Assembly (NCBI RefSeq): GCF_020386615.1 | Contig: NZ_CP077769.1 | Span: 5,877,501-5,941,500 of the forward strand | Direction: 5' to 3' | Length of the DNA: 64,000 nt | Origin: Chitinophaga pendula | GTDB lineage: Bacteria > Bacteroidota > Bacteroidia > Chitinophagales > Chitinophagaceae | In this document: in pieces, positions 15,751 through 24,530 of the stretch | Layout: every line of letters starts with the position of its first letter | Position numbering within the stretch: the first letter of the stretch is position 1 | The notes under the pieces: generated by a model | The model's database searches: none | What the model saw: only the letters and a program-made list of their open reading frames with translations | What the model was told of the DNA's origin: nothing | Made by a program: the position numbers and the translations under genes

Positions 15751-18342
15751 TTATTGTTTAATGAGCTTTCTGGTGATAACCTGTTGATCAGCAGTAATAC
15801 TGATCACATATACACCTGGCTTCAGCTGAGACAGATTCAGCTGCTGTCCGTTGCCGATACGCTGTGGTGCCAGCGTCTCTTTACCATTTATATCAAACAC
15901 ACGGATGTAGAGATGATTGGCCTTACCTATTACCCGTACCGTTACCCGGTCTACCACAGGATTAGGAGCGACCAATACAGTACGATCCGCCTCTTTCTCA
16001 ACATCGGTTTTGATCGCAGCAATACGTGCAGCCGATGCCACCGGCCGGATTACCATAGAAGACACCCAGTCATTTAGGTTAACAGTCTCACCATTTACTA
16101 CCGTATTGACCATACAATCAATATCGCTGCCTAATACATAGGAGGGTCCGCTGAATCCGGCATCCCGGTAAGCAAGTATTTCATATCCGGCTTTCACTTT
16201 AATAGAAGATACCCAGTCATTAGGTATACCCATGATGTTCATCTGTGCCAAGTCGTAGCTGCCAGCCACCAGCGCCACTGCAGCACCACCATAATAACAA
16301 TCCTGGTAGAAAGTAGCTGCACCCTCGCTGCTTACCGTTAAAGACTGCTGAGTAGTGCTTACACTTCCCCGGTCATCAGTAGCTTTTATCACCAGGTTAT
16401 AGGCACCAGCACCTACATTCAGCCAATCATACGTATAAGGTGCCACAGAATCTTCACCCAGTTTGGTCGTACCATTGAAGAATTCCACCTTCACGATAGT
16501 ACCGTCTACATCCTCTGCTTCAGCAGCTATCGTAATCTTTGAGACAGGAGCGGCGTATACCAGCGAAGGTAGCGGCGAAGTGATCTTCACTAAAGGCGCC
16601 TGGTTGATCAATGATCTTACACGAACGGAAGAGATGGAATCATTCAGTTGGTATTTTGTCAGACAAGACACATCATCACGGAATACCTTATAAGGACCGG
16701 ACAGATCACTGCTCTTATAAAGCAATATTTCATACCCACCCTTGATCTCCAGGGAAGAAATGTCCTTATCCGCAATACCTTTTTGTTGCAGTTCCAGGCG
16801 GGTATAATTACCAGGATCAAGCCCGATACCAGCGCCTGCATCACATCCACATGCCGGATACACCGTAGCAGCATACCCTTTACTCTTTCCGCCCTTAATA
16901 GTACCTGCAATAGTATAGGCACCCAGGGAAGAATAGTTGGAATAACCATTGGTAACCGGATCTCCCGCGCCGGTGCCCGTTACAGACAAGTAATAGTTAC
17001 CCGCTGTGATAATAGTATCTATCTGTGCAGACAGACCTGCAGGGTCAGACTGCACGATCACATTACCTTGCTGATTGGATAATGTTACCAGTATATCCAG
17101 ATCAGCATGCCTGGCCACGGGGTTGAAGTCCAGCTTAATACGGCCACCATGGCTCTTGAAAGTAAATAGATCAATGTCTCCCGTACGGTCTATCACACCG
17201 CTTACCTTCACCGTATCTCCACGACCGATTGGCAGGTTAGCCGCCAGCTGACGTGTGTTACCATAATCATCGATGCGATAACCTACACCAAATCTGGAGT
17301 CGGTCATAATAGCCAGATCATCTTCCTTGTTATTCGCATTAGCATATTCTCCCTTACTCCATTGCGATATAGGCCGGTAATAACCAACACCCATGATAGG
17401 CGCCCAGTTACCATGACCTGCAAAATAGCCTTCCCCCGGGCGGCCATCGTGTCCCAACCCCAATGTATGACCAATCTCATGAGAGGCAGCTTCACCACCC
17501 GCTTTAGCGCCACCATTAAACACCCAGCAAGGAGAATCATCATTCCAGTTAAATGAACTGATTAACGCAACACCACCACTTCCCGGAGCAGCTGTGTTCG
17601 TCGGCGTTATAATACAACGCATACGACGGTTCTTGGGATAAGTGTTAAACACAGCTTCGCTGGTAGTAATATTAATGTGCAAAGCACGATAATCTTCACT
17701 AACCAGCTCCCACAGCTCCCGTACCTCTGCATCCGTCAGGTTAGCAGGCAAAGCATCAATAGGATTACCATTGTTCCAGGGCGTACCGGCTACATATTGC
17801 CCGTCAAAATCCAGCAATACACAACCATTACCACCGGGATAACTCTGAAAAGAAAAGGTCTCCGGCAACCACGCAGCAGCAGCGGCCGTATTCCCTTGAA
17901 GTCCTGCACCCGCCGGCTGCTCCAGGTTCATACAGATCAATTCGTTTATATCCACACTGGTGACATACGCATTCCCCGCAGCATCCGAATAATAACGATA
18001 GGCCTCCCGGGTATCTGCTAGCATGATATGCCCTTTCAACTCATTGCCGGCGATTTGCATAAAGAAGTTAGAATGGGCAACACCACTCACCTCACCGATC
18101 AAACGGCCATTATTGGCACCATTAGATTCCTGCACATTTAAACGGGCACGAAATCGTTTACTCGATGATACCGGCAAAGAAATTTCCGGCAATACACGTT
18201 GTCCCGGTGTAGACTGCGCCAATATCTCCTGCAATAGGGCACGGGTACTCCCCAGCGGATAAGCTTTCTCCTGCCCGAACGACGAGAGACCGGTCAATAA
18301 CGATAAGACACTAAGAAGAAAATAGGGTAACTTTTTGTGCAT
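15751..18342 (-). CDS. Secreted metzincin metalloprotease with Ig-like, beta/gamma-crystallin and T9SS domains
   Basis: This 863-residue protein has a signal peptide (to about 23) and a propeptide-like region (about 30-165). The catalytic domain carries the zinc motif HEIGHTLGLGH (His288, Glu289, His292, His298). A PPC-like beta domain follows (about 360-480), then a first beta/gamma-crystallin-like domain (about 500-575), a bacterial Ig-like domain (about 580-670, VKITSPLPS to ATDDRGS), a second beta/gamma-crystallin domain (about 675-770) and a T9SS type A sorting domain (about 785-863). It is an extracellular protease. The downstream neighbour is a GH76 mannanase with the same accessory domains. 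Confidence 0.9.
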   Translation of the reverse strand: MHKKLPYFLLSVLSLLTGLSSFGQEKAYPLGSTRALLQEILAQSTPGQRVLPEISLPVSSSKRFRARLNVQESNGANNGRLIGEVSGVAHSNFFMQIAGNELKGHIMLADTREAYRYYSDAAGNAYVTSVDINELICMNLEQPAGAGLQGNTAAAAAWLPETFSFQSYPGGNGCVLLDFDGQYVAGTPWNNGNPIDALPANLTDAEVRELWELVSEDYRALHINITTSEAVFNTYPKNRRMRCIITPTNTAAPGSGGVALISSFNWNDDSPCWVFNGGAKAGGEAASHEIGHTLGLGHDGRPGEGYFAGHGNWAPIMGVGYYRPISQWSKGEYANANNKEDDLAIMTDSRFGVGYRIDDYGNTRQLAANLPIGRGDTVKVSGVIDRTGDIDLFTFKSHGGRIKLDFNPVARHADLDILVTLSNQQGNVIVQSDPAGLSAQIDTIITAGNYYLSVTGTGAGDPVTNGYSNYSSLGAYTIAGTIKGGKSKGYAATVYPACGCDAGAGIGLDPGNYTRLELQQKGIADKDISSLEIKGGYEILLYKSSDLSGPYKVFRDDVSCLTKYQLNDSISSVRVRSLINQAPLVKITSPLPSLVYAAPVSKITIAAEAEDVDGTIVKVEFFNGTTKLGEDSVAPYTYDWLNVGAGAYNLVIKATDDRGSVSTTQQSLTVSSEGAATFYQDCYYGGAAVALVAGSYDLAQMNIMGIPNDWVSSIKVKAGYEILAYRDAGFSGPSYVLGSDIDCMVNTVVNGETVNLNDWVSSMVIRPVASAARIAAIKTDVEKEADRTVLVAPNPVVDRVTVRVIGKANHLYIRVFDINGKETLAPQRIGNGQQLNLSQLKPGVYVISITADQQVITRKLIKQ

Positions 18343-18638
18343 AGAATTGGGTTTAATGTGAGATAAAGGATGGTTTTGGGTTAAATAAATATTGAATAAT
18401 GAATAAGATTGGTTGAATAATGAATAGCTCCGCCAGGCCTACAATATGTAGACGTAGGGCAACACTGGCCAGAAAGTAAATAAGGAGTTTAACGGGGTAC
18501 AATAGGACCGTTTAAACTGCCATTACGTGGAAATAATAAATAAATGCGATCTCTTCTCTTTGTCGGTATATGGTTTACAGGGCCGTCACTGGTTCGCTTC
18601 ACTAAGATACAAAATTTATGATTCGATGGTAGGGTACG
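18343..18638. other. Gene-free region upstream of the metzincin gene
   Basis: No gene or clear repeat is seen in these 296 bases. It should contain the minus-strand promoter of the protease; I could not pick one box pair over others. Confidence 0.5.
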
Positions 18639-18836
18639 CTATTTTATCTGCGTATAGGCATATTTGCCTTTGATATACCGGTTTAGATAGCGGCCTTTTG
18701 AGGTTGCATGACGCATATCCTCATAAACCTGCGGCGGTACATCGCGATAATCATATACACTTCCCGATACATAGATCAGTCGCAAGGTAGCAGTCGTTAC
18801 ATCATATTTTATCGCAGCAATGACAGATGATGGCAT
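18639..18836 (-). CDS. KTSC-domain protein
   Basis: This 65-residue protein starts at the ATG at 18836 (MPSSVIAAIKYD); the longer frame needs a TTG and adds residues absent from the family. It consists only of a KTSC domain, with YVSGSVYDYRDVPPQVYE and the naming stretch near ATSKGRYLNRYIKGKY. KTSC domains are known alone and fused to the C-terminus of some lysyl-tRNA synthetases, suggesting nucleic-acid or tRNA-linked roles, but no activity is established. It lies downstream of rtcB on the same strand, beyond a terminator, so the link with the RNA-repair operon is only by position. Confidence 0.82.
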   Translation of the reverse strand: MPSSVIAAIKYDVTTATLRLIYVSGSVYDYRDVPPQVYEDMRHATSKGRYLNRYIKGKYAYTQIK

Positions 18837-18920
18837 ATGCAGTGATTTACAAGTATTAATCACCAAAAATGATGCAACCTTCTTTCTTCGTCCCTACCCT
18901 AGCCCACTCTTACAAGAGCC

Positions 18921-18946
18921 AAAAGGGCTGTGATCGCTCACAGCCC
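18921..18946 (-). terminator. Terminator of the rtcB operon
   Basis: GGGCTGTGA / TCACAGCCC stem (9 bp, 4-base loop) followed by TTTT on the minus strand, 24 bases beyond the rtcB stop. Confidence 0.82.
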
Positions 18947-18969
18947 CTATATCAAACCCTATTCACCGG

Positions 18970-20394
18970 TTAATCTTCTGCGCTACCATCGTCCGCCATA
19001 CGGACTATTTTAGGATCAAATTGCGCAACAATATCTACTAGGTCCCGCTGTGCAGCCATTACCAGATTAATATCCTTATATGCCATTGGCGCTTCGTCCA
19101 ATCCGGAACCGATCAATGTCACATCATTTGCCGCCAGTACAGCCCGCATATCCTCTTTGGATATATGCTGCAATGCTTTAGTACGGCTCATCTGCCGGCC
19201 GGCACCATGCGAAGCAGAGTGCAACGACGCCTCCTCCCCCTTACCGCGTACCAGGAACCCCGGCGCAGTCATGGAGCCCGGAATAATACCCATCACACCT
19301 TTACCTGCCGGCGTAGCCCCTTTCCGGTGTACAATCACCTCTTCACCATGCCAGACCTCCTTCCAGGCGAAGTTGTGATGGTTTTCCACCTTCGCCAATA
19401 GCGTAGCGCCAGTAGCCGCAGCCAGCTTGTTATGGATCACCTCATGACAGGCAGAAGCAAAATCACCCGCCAGGTTCATCGCCAGCCAATACTCCTGGCC
19501 AGCCTCCGAATCCAGGTCCAGGTAAGCCAGGTTAGCCGCTTCTTTTGGCAACTTACACAGCTGTTTAGCCAGGCGGGTATAGTAACCCGCAATCGTCGCC
19601 CCCATCCCACGCGATCCGGAGTGCGTCAATAACGCCAGGTATTTCCCGGCCTCAATATTCAACACCTCGTCCCGCTCCGCAAAAGTGATGATCCCCCATT
19701 CCACAAAGTGATTCCCCCCACCGGAAGTCCCCAGCTGAGAATAAGCCTTCTCATGCAGGGACTTTATTACAGCAATATCCCTGAACTCCTGACGATCCAA
19801 TACAACATGCTCGGACCGGTAGCTCCCATGATAACCATGACCAGCACCAAACTTAGTATGCGCCATCAATGCCTGCTGATAAATATCCTTATGCGCATAG
19901 AAATGAGCAGCCGGTATATCAAAGATGGACAACGCCATCCTGCATCCAATATCGACCCCTACCCCATAAGGAATGATGGCATTTTTAGTAGCCAACACCC
20001 CTCCGATAGGCAAACCATATCCCTGATGTGCATCCGCCATCAAAGCGCCCCCTGCCGTCACCGGCAGCTTCATCGCCACCGCCATCTGCTGACGGGCACC
20101 TGGATCAATATGATCCGCCCCGTAAATAGCATACCGCTCACCTTCCTCTTTCAATGCTATCGTATCATCCACCGGTGCATTAGCTGCCTCTATGACCTTT
20201 GTCGCCAGCTCCTCCAATACCTCGTCATCCAGGTAGTTTTCCGGTTGCCTCACCAACGCCTGCAACTTCGTCAATACTTCCTCCCGCTCCTGCGTAGCAA
20301 AATGCTGCGCGATTACCCCCAATGCTAACCCCAGCACCTTTCCTTCCTGGAATCCCAGTGCCAACAGATCCTTACCATTTATTTCCTGTTTCAT
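18970..20394 (-). CDS. rtcB: RNA-splicing ligase RtcB
   Basis: RtcB joins RNA ends bearing 2',3'-cyclic phosphate (or 3'-phosphate) and 5'-OH, using GTP and Mn2+. The 474-residue protein has the full family signature: DAHQGYGLPIGGV, GVDIGCRM (metal Cys), GTSGGGNHFVEWG, LTHSGSRGMG, ENHHNFAW, HRKGATPAGKG and LHSASHGAGR with the guanylylated-His region. It lacks the archease partner in this window. It starts 18 bases after the stop of the RING/TerD gene and is thus the second protein of an operon whose first element is a tRNA-like RNA. This setting suggests repair or processing of a specific RNA rather than housekeeping splicing. Confidence 0.96.
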   Translation of the reverse strand: MKQEINGKDLLALGFQEGKVLGLALGVIAQHFATQEREEVLTKLQALVRQPENYLDDEVLEELATKVIEAANAPVDDTIALKEEGERYAIYGADHIDPGARQQMAVAMKLPVTAGGALMADAHQGYGLPIGGVLATKNAIIPYGVGVDIGCRMALSIFDIPAAHFYAHKDIYQQALMAHTKFGAGHGYHGSYRSEHVVLDRQEFRDIAVIKSLHEKAYSQLGTSGGGNHFVEWGIITFAERDEVLNIEAGKYLALLTHSGSRGMGATIAGYYTRLAKQLCKLPKEAANLAYLDLDSEAGQEYWLAMNLAGDFASACHEVIHNKLAAATGATLLAKVENHHNFAWKEVWHGEEVIVHRKGATPAGKGVMGIIPGSMTAPGFLVRGKGEEASLHSASHGAGRQMSRTKALQHISKEDMRAVLAANDVTLIGSGLDEAPMAYKDINLVMAAQRDLVDIVAQFDPKIVRMADDGSAED

Positions 20395-20412
20395 GATACT
20401 TCTCTCTTTTTT

Positions 20413-22650
20413 TTAATCTACTAATAATTGCGTGACCGCCGCCGTATTCTGCGCCCAGCTCATCGTATATATTTCCTCCCCGGCCGCTGCTTCCGTTACC
20501 AATTCCATACCCTGCGCCTTCGCTTTTATCTCCAGCAATTCCCCGATACTGGTCTTGTTACGCAGTTTCTGCAACAACACCTTCACCCCCGCATGATCCA
20601 TATCATTCGCTATCTGTCCGGCAAAGGCCATCTCCAGCCATATGATCTCGTGACTTTTTATATCCAGCACACCAAATACCAATCCTTTTGTCAATCCCTG
20701 CGTTATCCGCACCTGGTGCTGCACACAGGCAGGATCATATGCAACCCCGCTTTTGGCAGATATCTCCATAGGATACCGGCTATCCATCCATCCTACCGAC
20801 AGGTTCGGGGTCAATGCTCCTCCACTGAAAGCATTACAGGCAAATACCACATAGACCGCATCCAGCTCCTCCAGCTTATCCACCATGATCTCAATATACT
20901 CTGCAGTACCTACCTTATGAGGTATAGAGCGTATATCCCCACTATGCCGGCAACCCGCTGGTGATAACCGGGAAAAAGAACAATATTCCAACTTGTCTTC
21001 ATATAGGATCATACAGCTCAGGTCCATATCCATATGCTGAGCAGGTAATCCGGTTCCCCACTGCATGAACAAACGCACCCGGTCTCCCTGCAACGCGAAC
21101 CTCGTACCCATTAATGCTGCAGGCATATCCTGCACCTGCTCACTCCGGTCTCCTATCGCCAACGGAATATTATACAACATCGGCTCTATATACATCCGCT
21201 TACCTTCCTGCCGTTCCTTTGCAAAACGCTGCGCCATCCGTTCCTTGTACAAACCATCCACCGCCTTCCGCATCGCCACCAACTCCTTCTCTTCATACAA
21301 AGACAATAACCTGTTTGCCGGTATACGCTTATTAGTACCTCCCAGCGGCTTTACCACCCGGTCGTTCTTTTTATCAAAATACTGATCAGCATACATACCC
21401 AACGTCAGCAACAGACGGGCAGGCACCTTATCCGCAATCTCAGAGAAAGCAGCAACTACCCGCTCCGCACCAAACCATAACATATTGGCAAACAAACTAC
21501 GGGCAAATAACCCCGGACGCTGCTTTAACAAATACATCGCACTCTCCACATCCATTCGCAAACGGAAATGTTCCACTCTTCCTCCCCACACTTCATAATT
21601 ACCATTATAGAAATGATCCAGTAATGCACGTAACTTATCCATACCAGCCCGTTTGCTGTACTCCGGCAACCGTAATGCTCTTATAAAGCGTATCCACATT
21701 CCTCTCCGGCTATGCATCACCTCACACATCTGCGGCACCTCCATCTCCAATCCATTCAGCCACTGAGCCACCATCATACACTGCGCACGGTTATATTTCA
21801 ACTTCAATGCCGCCTTCGCCTGCAGGCGATCTGATGCCCCCTGCTCGCCTGGCACACGCAGGTACCGGTTGTTACGAACCTTACGCTCCACAATAGTTTT
21901 AGGTGCAATCAACTGATAGAACCCGGTATGCTTATACCACAAGTAACGCAACACATCCGTAGGAGTAACAAAACAGAATTGTACCTTGTCCGCCTGCCCC
22001 ATCTCCACGTACTTATCAATCACCACCATCAACGTCTCCTTCATCCCGATCTTCACAACCGGCAATGGCAGTACAGATAATAATAACCGCAAACTATCCA
22101 GCTGCGTAGCATCCAGCGCTGTCTTCGATATCAACAGATCCCGCAGGAACCCAGTCTCAGCTTCCTCATCCCAAAAAGATAATAAACGCTCCACACTATG
22201 CTGCTTACCACTGCATTTCAATTGCGCAAAAACAAAAGGCGTCCCGCAATAAGGACATCCATTATAACGCTCCAGCGCAAAAGTATTGGCCGGTATCACA
22301 TGCCCGCAAGGCAATTTCGTTCCACCTGTCTTGAACGCATTCGCAAAAAATGTGATCACATGATCCGCCCATCCTTCCTCCGTAGCTACATCCCATCCCT
22401 TTACCAATGGCGTCCAGTTCTTATCCACTCCCATCACCTCCCGGAATACCTCCAGTATAGTCGCCTGATAACCAGGCGTAGTGCCATTCAATATATGCAG
22501 CAACTCCTCCGTTACCGCATAACCCAGCTTCGACAAATTAGCCACCAGCAAAGAAGTAGTCGGCGTGATCTCCTTTGCACCCCCTACCCGCACACCCTGT
22601 GGTATATATATCGCCCGCTGACGAAGTCCTGCCTTTAATAATTGGTTCAT
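20413..22650 (-). CDS. RING-like / TerD-like multidomain protein of RtcB operons
   Basis: This 745-residue protein has at about residues 128-152 a RING- or zinc-ribbon-like knuckle (PCGHVIPANTF, then YNGCPYCGTPF). The middle (about 160-520) is helical and repeat-like, rich in Leu/Arg, and might form a HEAT-type scaffold comparable to TROVE proteins. The last about 200 residues resemble TerD: DMDLSCMILYED, RHSGDIRS, VDKLEELDAVYVVFAC and GLVFGVLDIKSHEI. It matches, from memory, the family named after MXAN_6230 and SCO0854, often found beside RtcB; that name should be checked. It is likely an RNA-binding partner that presents substrate to RtcB, by analogy with Rsr/Ro60 and Y RNA. This is inference. 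Confidence 0.75.
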   Translation of the reverse strand: MNQLLKAGLRQRAIYIPQGVRVGGAKEITPTTSLLVANLSKLGYAVTEELLHILNGTTPGYQATILEVFREVMGVDKNWTPLVKGWDVATEEGWADHVITFFANAFKTGGTKLPCGHVIPANTFALERYNGCPYCGTPFVFAQLKCSGKQHSVERLLSFWDEEAETGFLRDLLISKTALDATQLDSLRLLLSVLPLPVVKIGMKETLMVVIDKYVEMGQADKVQFCFVTPTDVLRYLWYKHTGFYQLIAPKTIVERKVRNNRYLRVPGEQGASDRLQAKAALKLKYNRAQCMMVAQWLNGLEMEVPQMCEVMHSRRGMWIRFIRALRLPEYSKRAGMDKLRALLDHFYNGNYEVWGGRVEHFRLRMDVESAMYLLKQRPGLFARSLFANMLWFGAERVVAAFSEIADKVPARLLLTLGMYADQYFDKKNDRVVKPLGGTNKRIPANRLLSLYEEKELVAMRKAVDGLYKERMAQRFAKERQEGKRMYIEPMLYNIPLAIGDRSEQVQDMPAALMGTRFALQGDRVRLFMQWGTGLPAQHMDMDLSCMILYEDKLEYCSFSRLSPAGCRHSGDIRSIPHKVGTAEYIEIMVDKLEELDAVYVVFACNAFSGGALTPNLSVGWMDSRYPMEISAKSGVAYDPACVQHQVRITQGLTKGLVFGVLDIKSHEIIWLEMAFAGQIANDMDHAGVKVLLQKLRNKTSIGELLEIKAKAQGMELVTEAAAGEEIYTMSWAQNTAAVTQLLVD

Positions 22651-22736
22651 AATCTCTTTTTAATATGATTAGATAATCTTGCTGCTAATACAATTTGGTG
22701 TTGTTCAGGAAGTAAGCAACAATTGACCTGAATCAG

Positions 22737-22908
22737 CTAAGCAGGTTGGACTCGAACCAACAACCCATGTAACCCCTTTTGACGTAAGTGTCGTTTGACC
22801 AGGTCACTTATTTTATCATAAGTTAGGCTAAATGATCATACAGTACATCATAAACCTGGTAATTATCACACTATTAGACATTGCTCTACCAATTGAGCTA
22901 CTGCTTAG
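22737..22908 (-). ncRNA. tRNA-like RNA with about 100-nt insert in place of the anticodon arm
   Basis: On the minus strand a complete tRNA frame can be drawn. An 8-bp acceptor stem is formed by CTAAGCAG (22908-22901) and CTGCTTAG (22744-22737). T8 and A9 follow, then a D arm GCTC/GAGC with loop AATTGGTA (G18, G19, A14, A21 kept). The T arm is GTTGG-TTCGAGT-CCAAC (22761-22745), preceded by variable loop GGGTT. The anticodon stem keeps only ATGT/ACAT, and 107 nt (22771-22877) replace the normal 9. The insert folds: ACCTGGT-type 7-bp closing stem (22798-22804 with 22854-22860) holding hairpins 22806-22823 and 22832-22851. No CCA is encoded and U33 is missing, so it should not decode. It sits directly before the RING/TerD and rtcB genes, where a Y RNA would be expected. 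Confidence 0.8.
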
Positions 22909-22912
22909 TTAC

Positions 22913-22946
22913 CAAAGCGATAATTGTGGAAGTTGTGTATCAAAAA
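22913..22946 (-). promoter_or_regulatory. Candidate promoter of the tRNA-like RNA operon
   Basis: On the minus strand TTTTTG (22946-22941) is followed after 18 bases by TATCGCTTTG (22922-22913), a loose version of TAnnTTTG with two extra bases. Transcription would begin at about 22907, exactly where the RNA's acceptor stem starts. Confidence 0.45.
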
Positions 22947-23013
22947 CATGGAAGTAACTTCTGCTTGACCGCTTCGATAATGCAAATATGCAAGAGGAAG
23001 TGCGCGAAGCAAG

Positions 23014-23134
23014 TGCGCAGATATGGGAAAGAAGGAAAATAATTTACAAATATTTGATAACCAATATTATAAAATCAAAAATAGGAAGAGAGAGAGAAAA
23101 GAAATTAAAAGTACGCAAATGTACTGCGCAGATA
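23014..23134. repeat. 10-bp direct repeat TGCGCAGATA in the divergent control region
   Basis: TGCGCAGATA occurs at 23014-23023 and 23125-23134, 111 bases apart, between the WYL regulator start and the RNA operon. It could be a binding site for the WYL protein. A palindromic GTAC-N6-GTAC lies just before the second copy. Confidence 0.4.
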
Positions 23135-23170
23135 CTTTAGTATATTTACCCCATCATCAACAACACTATC

Positions 23171-24181
23171 ATGTCCGTCAACAAACTCGCCCTCATCCGC
23201 TACAAAACCATCGACGACTGCCTCCGCAACAAATACAAAAAATGGACCCTCGATACCCTCATCGATAAAGTCAGCTCCGTCCTCTACGAACAAGAAGGTA
23301 TCACCTCCGGCGTCTCCAAACGTACCATCCAGGCCGATATCCAACTCATGCGCAGCGACAAACTCGGATACAACGCCCCCATCATCGTCAAAGAAAAAAA
23401 ATACTACTGCTACGACGACCCTAACTACAGCATCACCAACACCCCCATCAATAACGCCGACGTCGACAAAATGAAAGAAATCGTCGCCATCCTCAAACAA
23501 TTCAATGGATTCAACTACTTCCAGGACATGAGCGACATGATCGCCCGCCTCGAAAACAATATATATAGATCCACCCACCAAAACCAAACATTCATCCAAT
23601 TCGAAAATAATCACCTCCTCCGAGGCCTCCAACACATATCCCCCCTCTATCAAGCCATCCTCAATAAAACCACCCTCCTCATCGAATACCAATCCTTTAA
23701 GGCACAAAATGCCCAACATGCCACATACTACCCCTACCTACTCAAAGAATACCGCAACAGATGGTTCCTTATCGCACGCCCACAAAAAAATACCGCCCTC
23801 ATCACCCTCGCCCTCGATCGCATCATCACCTTCCACGAACTAACAAAAGTACCCTTCATCGAATATAATGGCCCCGACTTCGAAACCTACTACAGCGACC
23901 TCCTCGGTGTCACCAAAACCGTCAAAGACACCCCACACAAAGTTATCCTCCAGTTCGATCCCCAAACGGCCCCCTACATCACCACCAAACCACTCCACCA
24001 CTCCCAAACTATACTCAAACAAGACGACTCCGGCACCATCATCAGCATAAACGTCGTCCTCAATTTCGAACTGGAACGGGAAATACTGGGCTTCGGCGAA
24101 ACCGTCAAAATACTCGCCCCCCGAATCCTCGCAAGTCGCATAAAAAGGAGAATAGAAAAAGCAGGCCAACAATATGCTTAA
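23171..24181 (+). CDS. WYL-domain transcriptional regulator
   Basis: The protein has 336 residues. The N-terminal part (about 1-80) is a winged-helix region with SKRTIQADIQLM as the recognition helix. A central helical region links to the WYL ligand-sensing domain (about 140-240, with LIEYQSFKA, YYPYLLKEYRNRWFLIA and ALDRI) and a WCX-type C-terminus (about 245-336, HKVILQFDPQ to ILASRIKRRIE). WYL regulators respond to nucleic-acid or nucleotide ligands, several to DNA or RNA damage. It is divergent to the tRNA-like RNA/RING/rtcB operon with about 260 bases between, so it is the likely regulator of that operon. The gene is unusually rich in C at third positions. Confidence 0.9.
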   Translation: MSVNKLALIRYKTIDDCLRNKYKKWTLDTLIDKVSSVLYEQEGITSGVSKRTIQADIQLMRSDKLGYNAPIIVKEKKYYCYDDPNYSITNTPINNADVDKMKEIVAILKQFNGFNYFQDMSDMIARLENNIYRSTHQNQTFIQFENNHLLRGLQHISPLYQAILNKTTLLIEYQSFKAQNAQHATYYPYLLKEYRNRWFLIARPQKNTALITLALDRIITFHELTKVPFIEYNGPDFETYYSDLLGVTKTVKDTPHKVILQFDPQTAPYITTKPLHHSQTILKQDDSGTIISINVVLNFELEREILGFGETVKILAPRILASRIKRRIEKAGQQYA

Positions 24182-24245
24182 CGCTAATTGTTGCCTGCTT
24201 CTCTGAATATAAATGGGTAAGTAATCGACTATAGATCAGATAATA

Positions 24246-24530
24246 TCAATCTTCATCCTCATAGTCCTCATCCTCATCTTCCTCCAACCACTCCATATAC
24301 GCATAATACCAATCCTCCAACTCCTGTAACAACTCCTCCTTCTGCTCCGGAGCATCCTTGAAAAAAGCCTCCACATCATCAATCTCCTCCACAATGTCAA
24401 TATGAGCCATCTCCTCATCCTCCTCTACACGCTTGGCATAAAAACGTGGCTGCTGCGTATGAATGATATACTCGTTGTCAGCATCCGTAACAGGATCATC
24501 TGCGATCATAAACTTGGGTAACTTTGACAT
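24246..24530 (-). CDS. Small acidic protein of unknown function
   Basis: A 94-residue protein from the ATG at 24530 (MSKLPKFMIADD); a longer frame needs a TTG at 24551. It has a short basic start, a central stretch (YIIHTQQPRFYAKR), and a very acidic C-terminal third (LEEDEDEDYEDED). It is predicted helical and soluble. I know of no function. It has the look of a conserved Chitinophagaceae protein rather than a chance frame, because acidic codons are used consistently and the opposite strand has no better frame. It ends convergently with the WYL gene, 64 bases away. Confidence 0.65.
   Translation of the reverse strand: MSKLPKFMIADDPVTDADNEYIIHTQQPRFYAKRVEEDEEMAHIDIVEEIDDVEAFFKDAPEQKEELLQELEDWYYAYMEWLEEDEDEDYEDED

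Noticed and set aside
18969..22638. Many plus-strand frames of 70-200 residues opposite rtcB and the RING/TerD gene
   Set aside because: They are Arg/His/Gln-rich antisense readings of well-conserved proteins, without starts or context.
22771..22877. Group I intron in a tRNA anticodon loop
   Set aside because: The insert is about 100 nt, well below group I size, and no P7/P3 core or G-binding pairing is visible. An archaeal-type bulge-helix-bulge is not clear either.
22737..22908. tmRNA (ssrA), which also has a tRNA-like domain with an insert
   Set aside because: Only 172 nt long, with a full D arm, no tag reading frame and no pseudoknot string. The acceptor does not start GGGG and no CCA or A3 signature is seen.
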